64,000 nt of DNA from Lepeophtheirus salmonis (lineage: Eukaryota; Arthropoda; Copepoda; Siphonostomatoida; Caligidae), in contig NC_052139.2 of the NCBI RefSeq assembly GCF_016086655.4, forward strand, positions 25,424,002-25,488,001. The letters run 5' to 3'. Shown here piece after piece: positions 47,201 to 62,200 of this stretch; within the stretch, counting starts at the first letter, position 1; each line of letters starts with the position of its first letter. Made by a program: the position numbers and the translations under genes. The notes beneath the pieces are model-generated. The model saw only the letters and a list, made by a program, of their open reading frames with translations, did no database searches and had not been told where the DNA came from.

Positions 47201-50200
47201 TAACTTTTTAGGATATGGGCTACATAAAAGATATAGTAACTTTTTTAGGGGCCATATTTAGAAGAGGGATTTTTAAAACTTTTATGAATTAAATACATTA
47301 AAATTATGTAGAAATACCATAATAGAATAGAGTATTTTCACATGAAGTCAGGATTGTAGATGTCGGCCATTTTGGAAGGACCCTAAACAACCAAGTTAGT
47401 TACCATTGAAAACTCTTCTTTTTTATAGTAATATTTAAGAAAATAGTTAACTATTGAATGTCAAAATGAGACCATCAAGTAGAAGGACTTTAACCTCTAT
47501 CAAAAAACTATCCCTCTATTGGCTAAATTTAGTATATATCTGACACAAATTTACCTATATAAAAATATGTTATTATATCGTTATACAATCACATTTCAGT
47601 TTTGCAGATAGAAATTAACTATTACAATGGAAAGAATAAGATATTTTTCTATAATTATCCTACTTTTTTTTATCCCTAATCGATCCAAACATATGTAATT
47701 GCTCAAATTTATAAATTCCCTAGGTTTTTCAGTATATATCACTTGGATTATATTCAAATATCAAATATATTGAATGCCAAAATGAGAAAAACAAATAAAG
47801 GGACTTAAACCTTACTATCTATTTGAATGTAATCAATATCAACTTTGAGCCTACAAAATGGTGTCTCCTTCAATTAGAATTTAATTTATGACGTCAGTGA
47901 AAATCCTTTATATTTATAAGGAAGAACAATTGATAATTCATAGTTAAAGTTGATAATTCTGTATAGAAAAACGCGTACAAGGAGAAGGGGGGTGGAGAAA
48001 GACTTATGGTATCATTGTTTAAAATACTGATGTGATTATCATAGCCCTGCTTTATTATGATTTTTGTGGGTATAACGAAAGTATTTATTAGCAAAATGTT
48101 TAATGAAGATATACTACGTATAATTGAGTTAGACGTTTTTTATCCGTTACAGTAGACTTGAAAACGTCACACTCCATGAAATTGTAATTCATTATGAACC
48201 ATATTCTAAGAATAATAACTGATGAAAAAGCAAATATGACAAAGTAGAGTATTCAGAAATATATTTGAAGTTCCAAGTTTAAAAAGAAGGCTTAAATTAA
48301 ATATAATTTACATACTAATCCTCCCAGGCTATTATTCTAATATTATTTATCCACATTTTTTAAAATGTATATATATATATTTCATAATGGTAAAATGCTA
48401 AATATTATTTTATTCAATACTGTATTATAATATTACTTAGTATCAAGGTTACATTAGTATTTACAATTACAAAAGTAGTTACATATTCAAATGTGATTGT
48501 CATCTACAAAATATACACAAAAAAAATCGTATTAGAAGATCTTATAAGTAATATGGTTCTTATAACTTGGCTTAATACATTGAAAGTAAGAATTCACAAT
48601 CCTAGATAAATAACTGCGAGAATTCGAGTCCTTTAGTTAACTATCTTATACAGCTGGTTTCGTTCTCTTTGGACAAAAAATAAGGTTTATGAAGAGAAGA
48701 AGACCACCGTTCTCTTGCAATTTCCGATTGCTCCAACTGAACTGAGCTTTACAGTTTTCCTCGCACTCTCTAACGACTTGACCCGAGTCCTCTCTGTAGT
48801 TTGTTGCGCCACAGCCAACTACCTCTTCTTCTGACAAATGGATCGTAACGAAGTGCAAATCGCTGCTCTTGCCAGATGCTATGCAAATACTTGTCCGATA
48901 ATCCAAGAGTGTTGCCGAACATGAATAATATTATAATTGATAACGGAGAATTAAGGGATTATCACTTCTTCCATTGTTAGAACCGATGTCGTGTTTGTTT
49001 ATTTTTCTTTTATCATAATATACATATTATAAGGGGGGGGTGTTAAAATCAAATTCAATTTTACCTGTAAAATAATTTTTTAAGCACTCTAGAAAAAAAG
49101 AAAAACATTCCAGCCCTCCCCCTTTACCCCCAAAATTACTTTGTCGCCCATGAATTCGTATTTTTTTAATCTATTGTCAATAAGTTTATTAAATACATTT
49201 TTAAGGTCATGTCAAAGGTAAAAGGTCACAAAAAAGGTCAACTTCTTCGAAATTTTTATTTTAGCATTTGTACTAAGGTGTCCAAATTTTAGGGTGACCT
49301 GTTAATGAGACTTTCTGTTATATTTTAATCATAAAAAAAATGTATGTAATGTTTTTAATATTCAAAATGCGTTTTTTGACCTCTGTAACTTTGTGAAAGG
49401 ACTTTTTTAACGACATTCTCTATTTGTAAAGGGATTCAGAAGTTTGAATTTTAAAGCTATGTTGCTGAATTTCCTAAGTTTGATTTTTAAAGTTATGTTG
49501 TTTAATTTCGAAAGCTTCATCAAAGTTCCTTTTCTCAAGTGATACATAAGAATATAATCCAAAATTTTCATTTCGAAAAAAATTAATTGTAGCCTGACGA
49601 TTGGAATTTTTTTTCTAATTTTATTTTTGAAATTTTTCTTAAGAATATAGTTTTTATTTTTTCCAAAAAATTTAAACCAAGTTTCCTCCAAAAAATATAG
49701 TCACCCGGACGCCCCTGAATACTGATACATAATCTTGATGAAGTTGATTTAAATCTTACCAGCAAAAATGGAACGATTTTTTACGCACACTGCATGTTCT
49801 ATAAAGTATATTGGGATTTTCTTCTGTTCCAGTTTTTTGTTCAAGACTGTTTTTATATTAACATACCACATTATTTAAAATGACTTTTTACTCATAAACT
49901 GTTCATAGTTACATACATAGATATGCCCTGCTTCTAATAACAATGTGAATGGCGTTCATCAGGTCAAATTTGTATATTTCGTCATAAACGAGTTTTTTCT
50001 ATATTGTTGATGAAAAGGAGAAATGTCCATATAGAATACACGGGGATATATATATATATATTTTTGAAAAATTAAATTAATTTGAAAGGTTGAATTTTCT
50101 AGTTAAAAGCAAAAATTCCTTCATCTAGTGTGGGATAGCTACAGCACTTCCAGCCTTCCCCCCGGTGACGCCCTTGGAATAACTGTATGTAACAAAATTT

Positions 50201-53200
50201 CAGATCATAAAACGACAACATTTAAAATGATTAATTCATCCATAAAACACGAAAATGACCATTGAAGCCTTCAACAACAATAGGTTTGCCCTTTAATTTT
50301 TTTGTTAAAAATCAGGTTTCTATAGTATAATTTCCATTCAAACCCGTATTTTGAAGTGAAATAACCATAAAAATGAAAATTAAAGGTAACAAAAATTGAT
50401 AAAAAACATTCCATGAATCGGACGATAAACTAAGTGCTATTCAATAGAGCTCCTACAAAATGTCAAATCATACAAAAAATCAGTAAATGATGGATTATAT
50501 TAATAAACTTATATTGTTCACATATTTTAATCAATTGCTTTATATTACAAGCCGTCCAAAAACCTTTGACTTTGATTGATTTTTCAGTTTAACTTTTAAT
50601 TTTCTAACGGAATATTTAATAGATAAACAATAAAAAAGGTTGCGTGAAAACTTTTCAAAATTAAATATAAATAAGTTGATTATATGAGTAATAAATATTT
50701 ATAAATATAATGTATGTTAATCTCCTTGCCTCTAAAATCTTCATAATTTATTACAATTAGTCAAATAATCAACCAAATATTATTAAATAAATTGGAGAAT
50801 TTGGTCGTGTAACTTTACAGTCCTTATTATTCTTTAAACATTCCATTAGAAAATTAAAAGTTAAATTGGAAAAATCAATCAAAATTGACTATTTATTTTA
50901 TATAAAAACCTTTTGAAGCTATAATATAAAGTTTATTCTTTAGTTTTGGCTATAAAAAAAGGAATTGAGAGAAATATTTGGTGGCAAAAAGATCGTTCCT
51001 TTTACTAGAGTTAGAATTGTAAGTCCTTGTTGGACTCAGAATAGAGTTGAGGATCGATAACGTAGTGGTGATTCTTCCCTGCGTCACTTTTTAATTACTT
51101 CTCTCCTTCTGCTTAAAGGTAATCTAATGAAATCTCATGACAGCTAAGTTGCTTTTCTCCAAAACAATATTGAAATTGTCTGGGTACCTCATTTTTTTTA
51201 ACATCCTCAAAATGCTCATGATTTTCATCAGTACTTATAGGCTGCGATCTATAATACATGTCCTGCCGATCTGTAAAAATAAAAAAAGTGAAATTGATAA
51301 TCCTGACAATTTGAAGAATGTTTGGGAGGAGATAGGCTTAGCTGCCATGACGTCAGGGGCGTCTACAAGATTATATATATAGGGTGTGGTTTTACAACTA
51401 AGAATATTTTTAAACCCGGTTTTCTTGGGAACCCTTTAACGTACAGCTTTAAAAACCAGTTTATCAGATTTAACAGACAATTTTGTATAACTTTTGTTTA
51501 CAAAGCGTTGAAAATGTGCTCCGAATACGATCGTCGTGCATCAATCATTGTCGCCTTCTGTCCAGGGTGTGTGCCCAAAGAGATCATCGACTTTCTCGAC
51601 TTGTCCTCTGCCACCGTGTACAATGTCGCAAAGGAGTTCAAGGAGTCTGGAGGAATAGGAACATCAGCAAGGAAGATCGATCTGCAAACAAAATTGGTTT
51701 TCGGATGATTTGAAGATGTTCTAGTATAAGAAAATGTGGCTTAGCTCCCCGGACTGCGATCCTTTGGATAATTTCGTGTGGGGCGTCTTGGAGAGGGAAT
51801 CCAACAAGTCTACTCACAAAAATTTGGTTTCTCCATTTTTGAGGCTGTGTACTATATGAATAAAGGTCACCTGATCAAGGTGTGCATCAGGATCTCCACC
51901 AAGTTGGAAGCAGCCGTAGTTTAGGCTGAGGGTGGTTGGATTGAATGTCGAGGTTCATGGAGGGGACCTACGTTTGTATATAAATGGTTTTGTAAATATA
52001 ATAAGAAGTGTAATTTAAGAAATAAAAAGGTTTATGTCCTCGTCTTAAAAATTCTTAATTTTAAAACCACACCCTGTTTATATATATATATTTTTGTCTT
52101 GGCTCAAGGAATTTCACATATTAAATTTAAAATATAATTTTTTTTGGAAAGAAATTCAAAAATGAAAATTTGGGGTTGTTGGAGAGACAAGGCTCATAGA
52201 TTGAGAAACAAGCTTAATATGAGACAAGGTCAGAATTCCATCATTGTTCCAACAGAAAACACATATTTAATGCGTTTTATAGTAATATAAATTACTTCTT
52301 TTAATGAAGACAATTCAAAAGGAACACATGCTTATAAAAAATGGGAAACAATATCTAAAAATATAATTTATTTAACGATGACTTCCATTATATTCATATT
52401 AAAAGAGTACTTTTTTTGCCTAGCAGAGTTATTTATATAAACATGAATAATCATAATTTTGGGATGAATTTTGGCAAAAACACATCATGAAGTAGGTAAT
52501 TTCTTTTGTGAAGGAAACTGTTTCCTGCGTAAGTACATCCTTAAATTATGTTTTCTTTACGTCAGAACTACAATTAGTACAATATATTTATATATAAATG
52601 AAACAAAAAGAAGCAATGCGTTTCTTTAGCTTACTATTAATGACATGCTGATTTTACATAAAAGACATCTTGAACAAAAATCAATTTTTTTACCTCATGC
52701 ATGCCCCCCCCCCCTCTAAAATGCAGCAGTCTTTAAAAATTACAAAATTTGTAACCTTATTTAGATTCTTAATCACTATCCGCCCTTTTACAAAGCTTTG
52801 TAACATTGTAAATATTGCAAATTCAAAATAGGCTAGATGTCATCGAGGCCGAAAATTTACAAGCCTCTAAATCCTGAAAAGAAGCACAAAAAAGGTTGAA
52901 ATTTTGGATTGTTGAGCTTTGATGAACTTTTTGAATCTATTCGTCTTGAAGCTATGTGCCTCTGAATAAAAAGCACTTAAAACAAAGATAATTTGAGTTA
53001 AAAGTAGGATGCATCCATTTTAAAAATAGTTTTAGAATTTGTTAACTTCTGGTTTTAAAATACATCAACCTAATTTATGTATAAATTATGTAAAAAATGT
53101 ATGGCCTTTTTCTGAAGGCCACGAGGCTATGAAAGAAAAAATAAGGCCATGTTAGGAATCACGGGATCAAATTGTACTAAGTTCAGCACATGTTGTTCTT

Positions 53201-56200
53201 TTGTGTGATTTTTTGGATAGTGTAATTATTAAATCGTCAAATAATACAATTAATTTAATCCAGACTCCATTTTGATAAAATTGGAGTTGTCATGTTTTTA
53301 TGCTGATGGACCACACGCTGTCTTTTACTAGTAGACAGCGTCTACCCTTCAAAACTCTTAAAATAATATTAATGGACAAATTAACTAAATTGTTTTGATA
53401 TATTTATCAAACAAAAAGTATAAATGTCATATAAAAATAAAACTAGGTAAAGGTTGCTCCTTTTAAAAATTCCTTGACATAGATAATAATTATTCTTAAC
53501 ATTCCTCTATGTACCTATGTAAATATCTCCTGCATTCATGAGATGATACATTCTTATGTAATCCATGACTGCATTTAATTCATCCCTGAATCAAATTGCA
53601 CAACAAAACTTTATATCATGCATCAATCTCTAAGTTGCCGCCCACCTCTTTTTCAAATTACCTTCGATAAAATCAAAAGATTTTCACCTTTAGACTATAA
53701 CTACACGTCTGAAGGATTATATATATATATATTTATAACGGACGCGGACACAATTTGCGTTTTATTACTTAATGAATATGAGTAAATACTCGCTTTATAA
53801 AATAATATTACAGATAAATAGTGTTGTGTCAATCCTTGGACTGCAGTCCCGTTCAGTTCAGCCTCGGTCCGATCCGGTCCAGTCCTAAAAATTTATAAAG
53901 TTTAGTCCTTCAATACGTCACTCAACGTTATTTATTCTTTTTTGATCATTTATACTGCTGACAGTCCGAGGGACCAACAGTTTGAAGGACTGTTAGGATC
54001 TGTCCCAAGACTCGACTTGATCGAATAAATCAGAATTGGCACAAAACTACACATACAGCATTTTCACTTAGGTCAAAAGTTGAGTAAATACAACATATCT
54101 ATTTTCTATGGCTAAGATAGAGTGTTCTTAAAGTTTTTGCTCAATTGCTATAAAAGTAACTTATTAATGAGTTATCTTTCAAGTTTGGTCTTAAGAACTA
54201 TTAAATATCAAACTTGAAATTTAATAACTCATTAATAAGTTTACTTCACAAGTTTCAAGCATTTGATTTGTTGTTCATCTTGTTAAATATCTTATATTCC
54301 AAATAGTATATTTATAAATAGTACAATTATTTACTGCATATTACTAATAACTACCTGGAGTTATTAATTAATTATATATTTATAGTCTTTAGACTTAAAT
54401 GGCTCAATAAAACTTATAGGCAATAAAATATATATTATAAGAAATTGTGTGTTGAAGCCGGAGTGGGTGACATTAAAAATATTGGAATCAGAGTCGGGCA
54501 TTTTATTTACCAAGGGTGCAAAGCCTTGGTAAATTTTACTGCATAAATGGACACCTTTCCTATAAATTTTGATTAAACTTTATCAAATGGCTTTAAGAAA
54601 TTATAAAAAAAAGGAATTAACATTTTTTAATTTGTAACAATAAACTTTCTAAATGTAAGAAACCTTGTAGGCCTTATCAAGCAATTCCTCGGAAATTGGA
54701 TGGGCAACATCTTTTTTTAAACAGAACACTCTAAAGCTATTTGGATCAAAGTTTTCTTCTTGTGTCAAATCCACAAAGAGTCAATATGGGAACTGTTTGA
54801 CTTTAGTGTAACAATCCTCAAACGATGGATCCCAAATTTTAAAACAGCTCCTGGAAGACAAACAAATATTATTAAAATTATCGCTCAACATATCAAATCT
54901 AACGAAACTTCAAATGGAAACTTAGCATTCTTGTGCTTTGATGAGATGAAGTTCCTGACCAATATCAAAAAAGGACTTTTGATGTGCCTATGGAGTAAAT
55001 TTGGATATACAAAAGGATATTCTCCAAGGCATGATAAATGTGATTGGAACAATGAAGCAAATTAAGAGGAATAAAAATAGTGAAGGGTTATTCCCTAAGT
55101 CATCTGCTTTGAAGCCTAGCCAAAAGGGCATAAGTATTTCTTCACAATCTTTGATATCATTGTATCAATACATAAATAATGAAATTGACCTTCCATATAT
55201 ATTGACATCTCGTTTAAATCAAGATTGTCTTTAAAACTTTTTTTCAAGAATAAGATATATTGGACAGATCCACTCCTATCCTAATGCCCTAGAGGCCATA
55301 GATCGATTTTGCATACTCGTAATAAGTGGCTCAGAAAAAAGGGTTGTTTAGAGTGCTCCTATCAGATCTAAGAAAGACCAATGTTTTGTTACTATGTTTG
55401 AATAAATTACTTTTAGATCCTATTTTGAGCGATGCAGATTCAAAAGATAACATAAAATTTTGTTAAGACTTTGATGATATAATTTATCCTCAAATCATCA
55501 AATCAGAGGTGAGATTCAGGAAGATATAAATGATGATGAAAATACAATAGAACAACCATCTAATGATTTACATCTTCTTAAAATCTGTGAAGATGAAGCA
55601 TTTATTTATGTTGCTGGATATGTGGCCAAATTGTTACATCAAAAACTTCCCACTCTGGGGTGTAATACTTCCAACATCCAAGTTCACCCAAGTCAATGGC
55701 TTAAAACATTCTAAAGAGGAGGACTTCTTCAACCATCGGAATCTTTTTTTGGAATTTTGCAAAAAAAAGTAGAGAAGCATTTCATTAAGTTTCATGGAAA
55801 TTTTTTTGATACCGAACCATATGTGATGGATAGACTCATCAGCATAATTGTGGAAAAGTATCCTAAGGAAGAATATGAAGTAATAAAAAAATTTATTCGC
55901 ACTTGTACATTTATTAGACTTCAGTATATTAATATTGTAAACAAAAGTAGCATAAAAAGAAAAATAGCAAGTAACGTGCAAAAACTGTTCATTTTATTAG
56001 TTAAAACATAGAGACGGAAATGATATTTTTTTTTAGGCTCATTATTTAATTTTAAACAATAAACTTTCTAAATGTGAGAAACCTTGTTCTAACCTTGTCA
56101 AGCAATTCCTCGGAAATTGGATGGCCAACATTTTTTTTAAACAGAACTGTAATGCTATTGGGAGCAAAGTTTCCTTCTTGTATCAAATCCACAAAGAGTC

Positions 56201-59200
56201 AATATGGGAACTGTTTGACTCTGGATGAATCAGTTCTATTTCAATAAAGTATTTGTTTTAGGATACTTACGTTTAATTAAATCATTACATAACAATGCAC
56301 ATTAAGATTATTTTCAAATTCATGATCCCTAATATATATGTAATTATGCTTGCACTTCATCACAACGACATTTAATGCCGGGAATGACGAAGTAACGCGA
56401 TTTTTTGTTGGATTGAACTCCACATATTCTCCAAGGAGTATTCATCTAGTATCTTCGATTTGATGAAGAATGCTTATGATAATTTATAGCAATCCTAACA
56501 AATAACAGTCAATACAAATAACTTATAACTGCAAAGTTGATAATCCTGTAGAGAAAAACACGTGCAAGGAGAGGGGGGGGGGGATAATACAATAAGTGGT
56601 AAGAAACACTTATGGTATCATTGTTTAAAATACTGATATGATTATCAGCTGCCTGCTTTATTATGATTTTTGAGGGTATAATGAAAGTATTTATTAGCAA
56701 AATGTTTAATGAAGATATACTACGTATAATTGACTTGGACGTTTTTTATCCGTTATCCGTGTATTTTTCCATAATTTTTTTGAACGTAGGATGATTAGCA
56801 GTACAGGGTGTCCACGATAAATTGGAGCTATCTTAAAATTCTACGTGCTTGATAAAAATGGAATTTGGAGTGTATTTGTTAATATGAAAAAGTGGGACAT
56901 GATATTAAACAATAAATTTATTCAACATGTCCTCCCTCAGCAGCCACCATCTTCTCCATCGTGCCCCTAAAGGATTTGTATGCCCTGACGACTTCCGTGG
57001 AATCGACAGCATTCAACTCCCTCGTAGTGGAGTCCTTTAGGGCCGCGATGCTCTTGTGGCTGACCTTGCACACCTCCCTCTCCAACTTCCTCTACCAGTA
57101 GTAATCACACGGATTGAGGTCGGGTGAGTTGGAGGGCCAGGTGTTGCGATCCCAGAAAGTGATGTCGTGGGAGTTGAAGAGGTTAGTGGTCCTCATGGCG
57201 ATGTGTGCGGGCGCTGAGTCTTGTTGGAATATGAACTCCCTCCCAGCGGCCGTATCCTTCATCCAGGGGATGACGAACTCCTCCATGACTTCGCAGTACA
57301 TTATCCATTAACCCTTTCCTTGGGATTGAAGAAGAAAGGAGGCATCACCTCATCAGTGCTGCAGATGACACCCAGGGTCATCACGGAGGACGGAACTTTG
57401 TGGTGAAGACTGCAGGGACCTCTTATGTCTCCTTGGCAAGCCACCTGTCATTCTGGACGTTGTAGCTTCTGTCGACAGTCCAGTTCTTCTCGTCGGAGAA
57501 GAAGATGATTCTTCCTCCATAGCTCTTCAGGTCATTGAGGAGACGCTTACCATTGGTGAGCCTGGTGGCCTTCATGGATGCCGTGAGAATGTGTTGTTTG
57601 GCCATTCGGTATGACATTTACCCGAAGTCCTCATTCACAGCCTCGGAGACCAGCTGCTTGCTCACTCTACGGTTCTTGGCCAACCTGGACAAGGAAGTCC
57701 CCGGCGAAGCCTTGATGGACTTCCGTAGGCCTTCAAGGAAGCGGGGAGTGCGGATTCGGTCACTTTTCATGTTGTGGTCCTTGCGGCAGCCATTCCCCTC
57801 AACCTCCCAGGCATTGAAGAGCCGGTATACCGTGGTCTTGGGGTAGTTAAGAAGCTTGTAGATAGCAGAGGGCTTGTGTCCCGCGTAAGCCAATTCGAGG
57901 ATGGCGTCTCTCTTTGCTTGTTCTATGATGACTATTGTTTGTTGTCAAAACAATTGTGGTGGAAGTTATAGTTTATTGCACACGCAACCTTTTATTTTAG
58001 TATGATTTAACCCCAAATATCCACATTATGGATCTGAATGAAGTTTAAAGTAGTTCCAATTTATCGTGGACACCCTGTTTATTACATGCAATAAGCATCT
58101 TTGTGAGATCAGAATTAAAGTTTGACATGATGTATTATTCATCATTAACTTGATTTTATAGATGAATATTCATGTTCTTGATTTGAGATGAGGATAATAA
58201 GTGGCGTTTAATTCTAGACGGGGGGACTAAAGGCACATTTATATTGACAAATCCGAAAATCCATCTGTTTCTTGTCTGGTAAGTATTTCAAAATTCCTGG
58301 GCTTCCATTTCCAGAAATTCAGACAGAAGGCGACGTTATTTTAGGGATTTTATTCAGTTCTCTATCGACTATCAGTATCTAATATTATATTAATATTGAA
58401 TAATAGAGGCATTTTTTTAAATGATATATATTACAAATTAATATATAAGAAATTTGAGTGAAATAGATAATTTTTATTTTTCAAAAAGTGGAGCAAGTAT
58501 AATTTTTTATGTCAAAACATTGAGCTCGTGACCTTATGGATAAAAAAACTAATTTTGTTGGCTTATAAAATAAAATACAAAAAAAGAATAAAACAATTAT
58601 CTATTAAATGGTTTTTAAAGTAGATTGATATCTTCAAAAACATTGTAAATACTGCGATTTAAAAATAGGTGTCATCAAGGTCGATAATTTAAAAGTCTCT
58701 AAATTCTAAAGTGAAGGACAGAAGAGGTTGAAATTTTAGAGTGTTGAGTTTTTAACTAATATTAAAATAATTAGCAAATTTGAAAAAAAAATTGAAGATG
58801 ATTCTGATAAAAATGTCTTTTTTTATTGATTTCCCTCTATCGTCCATATTATTGAAGCAAAGTTTTTATGTTCGTTGACGTCTAATAAGTTGGGACAATG
58901 TACTTGGTTACTACAATTATAAGATTGTATGACCATTTAATGACATATGCGTGGCAATAACATAAAAAACAATTTATATTAATTCAAAAAAGTGATTAAG
59001 TACCTTAGGAACCAGGGTTTTTAAGGTTAATTGAACCTGATACAAATCAGATATTTGGTAAACCTGACTATAAAAGATACTGTGACGTCATGACGTGAAA
59101 CTCATTATTAAAGAAGAGTGCATAAGTATTCACGTTGCAAGAATAACGAAAGTGCTTCACCAATTGAAATTGATTATATTGATGATATCAAAATTCGATT

Positions 59201-62200
59201 TTAAGTTCAAATATCGTAGAATCAAATTGACTGAACTTGTATATAATATGTTCATGAACAAATATTAACAAATATAATTCATATTAATAAATTGTTAGAT
59301 ATTTTTTGAGTAGTTTTAATATTGTATTTGACTCTTTAAAAAATCCTCATCGGTTTTTCATTGAAGTAAAAGACTTATAATGCGGTTCTCTCTGTTTCAT
59401 CAAAAAATACAGGCTTGCTTTTATGTTCTCACCACATATATGTTTAATACATTAGTACTATGTAAGTCCTATATTTCTTGGAAATTCATCAGAAGGAAGA
59501 CGTAGAGAAGCAAAGATGCTTTCATTTTGATAAAATGTCTTCAACTTTTATTTTTTGTTTCTTTATTCGTATTTCTTGGAAAACAAAAAACAAACAAAAA
59601 AAAAGTAATGCAAAATAGTGCATTACTCAATATGAGTGATGACTCTCCCATACATTGTTAATGTATGGGAATAAGTGAAAGCAATAAATATTGGATCCCT
59701 TGCAGATTTTATATGTTGGCCTTTTGATACTGATTTTCGACTGAATAACCCACTCAATGACCTGAATGTTTTTCTTCTTGAGCCCAACCTTTGTTGGCAT
59801 GGCCGTATGTTTTGAGTCATTCTCATGTTAGAATACCCATTACACAGGGGCGTACAGGGGGGGTAATATATATATTTTTTGACTGAGGAGGGGGTATTTT
59901 TTTTTAAATCCCAAAATTAAATTCTTTTTTCAAAATATTTGAAAAATTATATTTTTTGCAAATAAATCTGAAAAGTTATTTAGTTTTTGGAAAATAATCT
60001 GAAATATGGATTTTCTTAGAAGAAAAAAACACAGTTATTCATAAAAAATTTAATTTTTAGGAAAAAAATTCAAAAATTCATAGCCGTTTTCAAAAAATTT
60101 TTTGGAAAAAAATATCTAATATTGTATTTTCTCGAATAATATTTCAAAAATCTATAGTTATTCTGATAAAAATTAATTTTATTAGAAAAAAAAAATTAAA
60201 AAATCCACAACTAGTCACAAAAATTAATATTTTGTGGAAAAAATTTCAAAAATCCACAGTTGTTCACAAAAAATTTAATTTAAAAAACGAAAAAAATATT
60301 AAATATTTGAAAAAAAAAAATATTTGAAAAAAAAAAAAAAAATTTTCTAGAAAAAAAAAATCTTTAACTTTTTTACGGGCGCCCCCGTTAGAGGACCCAT
60401 TTTCAGTGCCCTGCCCTGGGACAAAGAGAGTGTTACCCAAGATTTTTCAGGAGGATAGACGTAACCCATCATAACCTTCGATGGAGTGAGGTCGTCCCTT
60501 GGAGGAGGAATGGCAACAAAACATAATATTTTTCACCCCTATTTTGAGGGGTGTCTGCAGGGGGGTCTTGAGAGGCTATAGCCCCTCTCCAAATCATTTA
60601 ATTTTTTTCTTGATGAAGGATCCGCTTTGATTTTAAATTTATAACAGTTTTTATGGGAGATATACTTATATTTTAAAATTGTTTGGAGATTATAGTGTGA
60701 AATACTATTTTTTCGATTATTTTAGTGAACTTTTTTTTCTCGTTTCCAGTGGCTACCTCAAATAATTTTGATGTTATTGCTCAGTATTGCCACTATAATA
60801 TATATTTAATCTTCTTGATCTGTATTGATTGAAAAGCAATGTGTCATGAATTTGGATTTTTAAAAAAACCCAGAAAGAACGATAAATATTGTCACCAGCT
60901 TATGATTTGTACCAATAAGAGCTGGAAAAGTCCTTCTTGGAACAATTCATTCTCGTGAATTACTATAAAGTTGATATTTGCAAAAAAGTAAGAAAAACTG
61001 AATTTTCTGAGGATTTTTTTAACGTTCATATTTATTCTATGCAAAGCATTTTAGGCACTAAAAAATTGCAATCTGAGAGAACCCTTACTATAAGACCAGT
61101 TGGAATTTCAACTTTTTTCGAATTTCCATTACGGATAGTGCGGAAAAGTTTTCATATTTTATGAAAAGTTACAAATGAAAAAATTCATTTTCTACGATGA
61201 CATCTTTAGGGTACACGTTTTGTTCAAAGTTTGAATGGAGACAAAAGTTTCTTATTTCACCAATAAGGACGAAAATATCACATTAATCATTATTTTGCAC
61301 TAATTAACTATGATAGACATTATTCTAACCTATATAAAATATTAATATAATTTTTTTCTAACGCTACCCAATGGAGCAAAAAGAGAAGAATCACATAAGA
61401 AAATTTTGATCTTTCTTTTGAAAATGGAAAAAAAAGAAGAAGAAGTATGCGCACTATATGCGGATCATCAAATTTTCCTATCTGTTTTTCTCTATTTTTT
61501 CAATAAAAAAAAGTTGAAAATACTTTTTATAGGTTAGAAAAACATTTATCAAAACTATTTGATACAAAATAACTAAAAATGTCTTTTGGTATGGATATTT
61601 ACTAAGTAAAGAGTTTTTGCTTTTCTCATAATTTGATCGGGATGTGCGACCTAAAGATGACCTCGTAGGACAATACAATTTTGCATTGGTAATTCTCATA
61701 CCCCAAGCTCTAACCATAATCGAAAAAAGTCGAGGATCAAACTGGTCGATTCTATATATATATGGTATACAAGTTATAACTGATAGAAGCTATTTTTCCT
61801 TAGTACAAGTTGTAATTCATGACTTTTTTACTCAATGATTAATAGGTATATTCAGTGGCACATTATCAAGTTCAAATGCCTACTATTATCTATATTACTC
61901 GTAAATACATCATAAATGCGTAATTTTAATAGTAGATCTAACAGATATGATTGCATAATTTAGTAAAAGATAATTAATAGGACAGAAGATGTTATTAAAT
62001 AAGGAGATATAAGACGCAGAAACGGTAACTTGTACGATCTGCTACTCAGATAATTTGCGACTTGTATCAGCACATTGTATAACTTGTAATTTCTTCATCT
62101 TAAAATGCATGATTGATTTAATTATCAAAAGGGATCATTCTAATTACGTACTAGATTAATTGATCCGATCATTTCATTTTGATCACTTAAAATTACAAGC

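Noticed and set aside
48646..48906. 86-codon minus-strand ORF
   Set aside because: It covers repeat family B; the plus strand, not this one, shows a transposase-like start.
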